Source of the DNA: Acidobacteriota bacterium
GTDB lineage: Bacteria > Acidobacteriota > Terriglobia > Bryobacterales > Bryobacteraceae
Reading direction: 5' to 3'
Assembly (NCBI GenBank): GCA_023436715.1
Contig: JAEZIJ010000232.1
Span: forward strand, 13,294 to 77,293
Length of the DNA stretch: 64,000 bases
The position numbers were made by a program, and so were the translations under genes. Numbering within the stretch: position 1 is the first letter of the stretch; each line of letters begins with the position of its first letter. The notes below the pieces were generated by a model. The model did not search any database. It was not told where the DNA came from and saw nothing but the letters and a program-made list of their open reading frames with translations. Positions 60,056 to 64,000 of the stretch are shown one piece after another.

Positions 60056-61254
60056 GCCGGCTCGCCCTCTCCAGACTCCTTCGCCGCCGCTTCCTGGCTC
60101 TTGCGAATCAGTTCCAGCAGTTCAGGAGTGGGTGTCAGCGTCAATTTCTCCTCCATCCACTCGAGCCCGGCCTCCCTGGCGGCACATACCGCACCCCGGA
60201 GAATCTCCATTGCCGCTTCGCCGCCCAGTTCAAATTCACGCCCCTCCGTACCTGGCTTATCGAGTAGTTGCCACTTGCGAGGCGCCACGGGATGCAGATG
60301 GCATCGGGAGCGGAGGCTCGTTCCGCGCTCGGCGGCGAGCACGCCTGCACAGAGCGCAATTGCCGCCAGTACCGTCCGCCCCGCGTTGTCCAAATCCGCA
60401 CTGGTTTTCGAATCTACCGGGAACTGGAGCTTGCGAATGGCGCCAAGCGAAATCACCGTGGTCTGTTCGGCATAGCGGCAACGGACGCCGACGTTTTGGG
60501 ATTGGTGCGGGATGTTGCCGTGGTTTACTTCCGAGGGCCTCAGCGCTCCCTTCGCCTTCGGATCCGAGAGGACTTCGAATCCGCCGCCGTTCTGCTTCAC
60601 CGCTACGCTCTTGCTAATTTCCAGCGGATCGATTCGGAAACCCCTTCGAAGCTGGGGCTTTGTGACATCAACGGCGACGATCTCCGAAACATAGGCACGC
60701 TCGAATTTCGCTCCGAGTCCCCCGGGCTTGTCCGGTGAGCCCCACATCCCGAATACCAGTGCCGTCGGGCAGAGTTCGTAGATTGGAGTTGCATTCCACA
60801 AGTTGGCCCGCCTCCACCGTTCGGCATAGTCCGATTCGCTGAACCGCGTACCGTCCGGAAGATTTGAGTCCCGCAAAATGGCGTCGGCCAGACGGTGCGG
60901 CACCTCGAGGCTCGTCAGATTCGGTAGCGGTTTTGTCAATTGCTTGTTGGCTTCGGCGAAATCGACTTCGATGAGCGGTAACCTGATGTCACCGGCTAGG
61001 ATTGCGCGTTTCAGCGCCTCTTCGGCGTGGTTGGCCTCGGATTGAACGGAGTTGAGCAATACGCACGGGACGGTTGTCGCAGTCCCCGGCACGCGCCTCT
61101 CTTCTTCGGCGTAAACGCCTTTGGCGTAGGTAGCGGGAAAGATTTTATCGCCTTCGCCGCCTATGGGCTGGAGTACTGTAATTGAGCGGACAGCCGCCGC
61201 ACTACCGGCGACTGCGCATCTGAGATCCGCGAGGTTAAAGGTCGTGGACATCAT
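60052..61254 (-). CDS. csb1: Csb1 (Cas7), type I-G Cascade backbone
   Basis: A 400-residue GSU0053-family Cas7 that polymerises along the crRNA spacer. Identified by RSITVLQPIGGEGDKIFPAT, then VLLNSVQSEANHAEEALKRA, and by its place at the head of the cas operon. The ATG at 61254 (a second at 61251) has AAAGGAG six to seven bases upstream; the frame continues upstream to 61545 without coding sense. The operon order is csb1-csb2-cas3-(large-subunit candidate)-cas2-cas4/cas1. Confidence 0.92.
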   Translation of the reverse strand: MMSTTFNLADLRCAVAGSAAAVRSITVLQPIGGEGDKIFPATYAKGVYAEEERRVPGTATTVPCVLLNSVQSEANHAEEALKRAILAGDIRLPLIEVDFAEANKQLTKPLPNLTSLEVPHRLADAILRDSNLPDGTRFSESDYAERWRRANLWNATPIYELCPTALVFGMWGSPDKPGGLGAKFERAYVSEIVAVDVTKPQLRRGFRIDPLEISKSVAVKQNGGGFEVLSDPKAKGALRPSEVNHGNIPHQSQNVGVRCRYAEQTTVISLGAIRKLQFPVDSKTSADLDNAGRTVLAAIALCAGVLAAERGTSLRSRCHLHPVAPRKWQLLDKPGTEGREFELGGEAAMEILRGAVCAAREAGLEWMEEKLTLTPTPELLELIRKSQEAAAKESGEGEPA

Positions 61255-61579
61255 TCCGGTCTCCTTTCTTAACTCCCGTTCGTTATGACACGGTCGAGCT
61301 CTGTATATATAGTGAGTTTCAGGCTCGATTCGTTTCAGCCGGGCGCGGGGGCGGGGCCCGCCTCCGCAAAGCCGAAAAACATAAACATAATCTGCCAAAC
61401 GAACCCAATCCCATTTCCGAACACCCCGAGGTGCCCCGCCCCTCGGCTCGTGGGCCGTTTGCCCCGCCGATGTGTCCCAGCGACACACACCCCGGGGCAT
61501 CGGGCGGGCTCCGGCGTTGATTCTGAAGCAGATGCGCGCTGGCACACGGATTGCCCCTCACCGTCCGGGTTATACCGCC
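61255..61579. other. Divergent intergenic region with cas operon promoter
   Basis: No gene is apparent. An AT-rich patch, CTGTATATATAGT (61301-61313), stands out in GC-rich DNA and gives TATATA -10 boxes for the minus-strand cas operon about 50 bases before csb1. No clear -35 is seen. The part nearer 61.5 kb is GC-rich and contains CCCCGAGG/CCTCGG-type inverted sequence near 61425-61447. Confidence 0.5.
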
Positions 61580-62122
61580 ATGCGTGTACTGACCAGAATC
61601 GGAGCAGCCGCCCTGCTGGCCGCCCTTCTCGTCCCGGCCGCGACGCTGGAAAAGCTCAGCCTGGACGAGATGGCTCAGAAGTCCACCGCCATTGTCCGTG
61701 GCCGGGTTCTGAGCTCCTATGCGGCGCAGCAAGGCTCGATCATCTACACCCACTATCGGGTTCAAGTCTCGGAGACCTGGAAAGGCGCGAACGCGGCCAA
61801 TCTCGACGTCGTGGTGCCGGGCGGCGCCGTTCGCGGTTTGCGGCAGACCTTCGCGGGTACGCCTACGCTGGCGCCGGACACCGATTACGTGCTGTTTCTC
61901 TGGACCGGCGCAAGCCGACTGACCCGCGTCATCGGCTTGACGCAGGGGTTGTTCACCGTGATGAAGACCGCGAACGGAGAGGTGGCCTTTCGTCCGGCGG
62001 CTACCGAGGCGATGATCGACCCCGCAAGCGGACGCCTGGTAAGGGATGAGGCGCTGACCTTGAAGGTGGCCGACCTGCACCGGCGGGTGGGCGCGAACAC
62101 GTCGCTGGAGGCGCGGAAATGA
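61580..62122 (+). CDS. Small secreted protein of unknown function
   Basis: A 180-residue exported protein. The start ATG 61580 gives a signal peptide (RIGAAALLAALLVPAAT). The mature part is beta-rich with no enzymatic motif: LSLDEMAQKSTAIVRGRVLS, VSETWKGANAANLDVVVPGG and TDYVLFLWTGASRLTRVIGL. The pattern resembles small beta-barrel proteins that accompany secreted matrixin-type proteases. It overlaps the next gene by four bases (ATGA), so the two are co-expressed. Function unknown. Confidence 0.75.
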   Translation: MRVLTRIGAAALLAALLVPAATLEKLSLDEMAQKSTAIVRGRVLSSYAAQQGSIIYTHYRVQVSETWKGANAANLDVVVPGGAVRGLRQTFAGTPTLAPDTDYVLFLWTGASRLTRVIGLTQGLFTVMKTANGEVAFRPAATEAMIDPASGRLVRDEALTLKVADLHRRVGANTSLEARK

Positions 62123-64000
62123 ATCGCGGATTCCGGCTCGCAAGCCGTTTCGCGGCGATCGCGGCGGCGGTGGGCGGTCTGGCTGCGACCGCTTCGGGCT
62201 ATTATCACTTCGTGCACTACACGAGCCAGACGGCTCCCTATACCCTGGTTCCGGAGAAGTTCGACCTCGCGGCTCTGAGGAACAAGACCCTTTACTACTA
62301 TGTTTCCGACCTCGGGCCGGCGGCGATGGCCGGCGGGGACAGCTACGCGGCCCTGCTGAGCCAGATCCGGATGGCGGGGCAGATATGGGATGGGGTGAGC
62401 ACGTCGGACCTGCGCGTAGCCTACGGCGGACTGTTCTCGCCGGGGACGGCGCAGTCCACACCCCACATGGAAGTGCTGTTCGACGACACGCCCGGCGTGA
62501 TAGCCATGGGCGGGCCGACCTCGCGGGCGGACGCGACCACGGGACCCGACGGGCCCTTCGTCCCGATCACTGGGTCGGTTGTGATTCTGAATCGCGATCT
62601 CACGGGCCGGCCGAGCTACGACGCTCTCTCACTGACAATAGTTCACGAGATGGGGCATGCGCTGGGTCTCCAGCACACGCTGACTTCGAGCATGATGTCA
62701 ACGGAAGTGACGCGCGCGAGCACGCAGGCCAAGCCGCTCGGCGCCGACGACGTGGCGGCCATTTCGCTGCTCTACCCGAGCGAGCAATTCGCGTCGCGCT
62801 TCGGTAGCCTTTCGGGCAGGGTGAGCATCTCCGGCCACGGCGTGCACCTTGCGTCCGTCGTGGCGCTGACGTTCAGGGGTCACGCCGTGAGCGCGCTGAC
62901 AGCGCCCGACGGCACGTACAAGATAGATGGTGTTCCGCCCGGCCAGTATTACGTCTATGCTCACGCTCTGCCGCCTTCGGTACAGTCCGACCTGGGCCCT
63001 TCCGACATCGTGCTGCCGAGGGATCCCGACGGGCAGCCCGTCCCGGCAGGCGATTCGTTCCGGACCCGGTTTTATCCGGATACGACGAGCCTGGAGCAGG
63101 CCCAGACCGTCGCTGTGGATGCCGGCGCCACTACTTCGGGTATCGACTTTTCCGTCGAACGCCGCGGCGCTCCTCAGATCTACAGCATCACGACATGGAG
63201 CTTCCCCGGCCAAAAGGCCGTAAAGCCCGCCTACGTGAACAGCGGAATTCCTGCGAGGTCCTTTTTGGTGGCGACAGGCCCCGGGCTGATGCCTGACGGC
63301 GCGCCGGCCCCGGGCGTAAACGTCTCGGTGCTGGGCGATGTCGCGGGGGTGGCGCCCGACGGCGTGTATGCGTACTCGCTCAGCCCCAGGGATTACCTTC
63401 AGGTCAATTTCCGGTTCACCCCGTTTTCCACTCAAGGCGCGCGACACCTGGTCTTCTCCGCGGGAGACGAGATCTACGTGCTGCCCTCCGGATTGAATGT
63501 GGTGAACAGCCGGCCGCCGTCGATCACGTCGGTGGCGCCGGACGTAGACGGCAGCGGCGTAGCCGCCGTCGTGGGGACGGGGTTCACCGCAGGGACCCGA
63601 ATCCTGTTCAACGGGCTTGAGGCGCAGGTGCTTAACTTCGATGAGGCGGGCGGACGCATCGTGGTGAGACCGCCAGCCGGCCCTTCCGGCTTCGAGTCGA
63701 ACGTGATCGCCTTGAACGCCGATGGACAGACGTCACTGTTCACCGGCGACGCCTCGACATACACTTACGACGGGCCGTCCGAAGGAACGTCCTCGGTTGT
63801 GCTATCCGCGAGTTCCCTGCCCGCGGGTGCAGAGTCGATGATCGAGGTTGAGGGAATCAACACCCGATTCACCCCGGATACGCGACTGGGTTTCGGGTCG
63901 GGCGACATCACGGTGAAGCGGCTATGGGTTTTGAGTCCGACGCGACTGCGGGCCAATGTCGCGGTGGCGCCCTCGGCGCCCGCTACGAGCACGCTGGTAA
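62119..64000 (+). CDS. Secreted matrixin-type (M10) zinc protease with carboxypeptidase-regulatory and IPT/TIG domains, partial
   Basis: The first 627 codons of a large secreted protein that continues past the window. A signal peptide (RFAAIAAAVGGLAATAS) is followed by a metzincin domain (about 45-230) with the zinc motif HEMGHALGLQH and a downstream Met in TSSMMST, the Met-turn. Next is a carboxypeptidase-regulatory-like beta-domain (about 235-350; LTAPDGTYKIDGVPPGQYYV), then a bacterial C-terminal-type domain and an IPT/TIG fold (ITSVAPDVDGSGVAAVVGTG). The ATG at 62119 overlaps the upstream stop. The end is open at 64000. Confidence 0.85.
   Translation, partial: MNRGFRLASRFAAIAAAVGGLAATASGYYHFVHYTSQTAPYTLVPEKFDLAALRNKTLYYYVSDLGPAAMAGGDSYAALLSQIRMAGQIWDGVSTSDLRVAYGGLFSPGTAQSTPHMEVLFDDTPGVIAMGGPTSRADATTGPDGPFVPITGSVVILNRDLTGRPSYDALSLTIVHEMGHALGLQHTLTSSMMSTEVTRASTQAKPLGADDVAAISLLYPSEQFASRFGSLSGRVSISGHGVHLASVVALTFRGHAVSALTAPDGTYKIDGVPPGQYYVYAHALPPSVQSDLGPSDIVLPRDPDGQPVPAGDSFRTRFYPDTTSLEQAQTVAVDAGATTSGIDFSVERRGAPQIYSITTWSFPGQKAVKPAYVNSGIPARSFLVATGPGLMPDGAPAPGVNVSVLGDVAGVAPDGVYAYSLSPRDYLQVNFRFTPFSTQGARHLVFSAGDEIYVLPSGLNVVNSRPPSITSVAPDVDGSGVAAVVGTGFTAGTRILFNGLEAQVLNFDEAGGRIVVRPPAGPSGFESNVIALNADGQTSLFTGDASTYTYDGPSEGTSSVVLSASSLPAGAESMIEVEGINTRFTPDTRLGFGSGDITVKRLWVLSPTRLRANVAVAPSAPATSTLV

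Noticed and set aside
61255..61545. N-terminal extension of Csb1 to 61545
   Set aside because: The extension is Arg/Pro/Gly-rich and covers the promoter; the ATG at 61254 has a good ribosome-binding site.

Overview
The window is about 64 kb of GC-rich bacterial DNA that most resembles Acidobacteriota of the Solibacter/Bryobacter kind. The main reasons are a long ADOP-type (acidobacterial duplicated orphan permease) FtsX/MacB permease without an ATPase, several large PAS-rich hybrid histidine kinases, many small palindromic intergenic repeats built on a GGGCACGGCT/AGCCGTGCCC core, and secreted proteins of types common in that phylum. This assignment is inference from gene content, not a database result.

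Layout. 1-3.1 kb: partial pyrF and selD (minus strand), with selD reading through an in-frame UGA as selenocysteine; then a GntR regulator and an SPFH/slipin protein (plus). 3.1-9.1 kb: an ABC-2 export permease and two tandem hybrid sensor kinases. 9.2-10.6 kb: a tiny zinc-ribbon protein, a two-hairpin small RNA candidate, a Dabb protein and a DinB protein. 10.7-14.3 kb: an MFS transporter overlapping queC-queE-queG (queuosine synthesis). 14.3-14.7 kb: a tandem 93-bp repeat block. 14.7-24.1 kb: PqaA-like protein, large secreted protein, serS, M28 peptidase, AsmA-like protein, hotdog thioesterase and Mrp ATPase. 24.2-28.4 kb: a P-type ATPase with a DUF5132-like protein and cysteine-poor HMA-like proteins. 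28.5-34.3 kb: ADOP permease and a tight three-gene operon for a periplasmic GMC dehydrogenase (subunit 3, catalytic flavoprotein, nonaheme cytochrome c). 34.4-40.6 kb: ilvE, nagA, a PDZ-GAF-SpoIIE phosphatase and an SDR. 40.6-49.3 kb: a TPR/HExxH protein, an Nramp-USP fusion, a compact RNase J-like hydrolase and a third hybrid kinase. 49.6-61.3 kb: a complete type I-G (formerly I-U) CRISPR-Cas locus, with 42 repeats and the operon csb1-csb2-cas3-(short large-subunit candidate)-cas2-cas4/cas1, all read on the minus strand towards the array. 61.6-64 kb: two secreted proteins, the second a matrixin-type zinc protease that runs off the window.

How the genes work together. The cas genes overlap or nearly touch, so they form one expression unit that probably starts at an AT-rich promoter near 61.3 kb. 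The queuosine genes, the GMC dehydrogenase genes and the HMA/P-ATPase genes are likewise compact functional groups. Several genes (ilvE, the MFS gene, mrp, the AsmA-like gene, selD and the GntR gene) have a -10-like hexamer placed so close to the start codon that their mRNAs should be leaderless or nearly so.

The most unusual items are the selenocysteine SelD with a perfect SECIS-like hairpin, the two-hairpin sRNA with C-rich loops, a predicted H-type pseudoknot between ilvE and nagA, palindromic repeats that have become coding sequence in two genes, and the very small large-subunit candidate in the I-G CRISPR operon. I found no rRNA, tRNA, integrase or complete insertion sequence.
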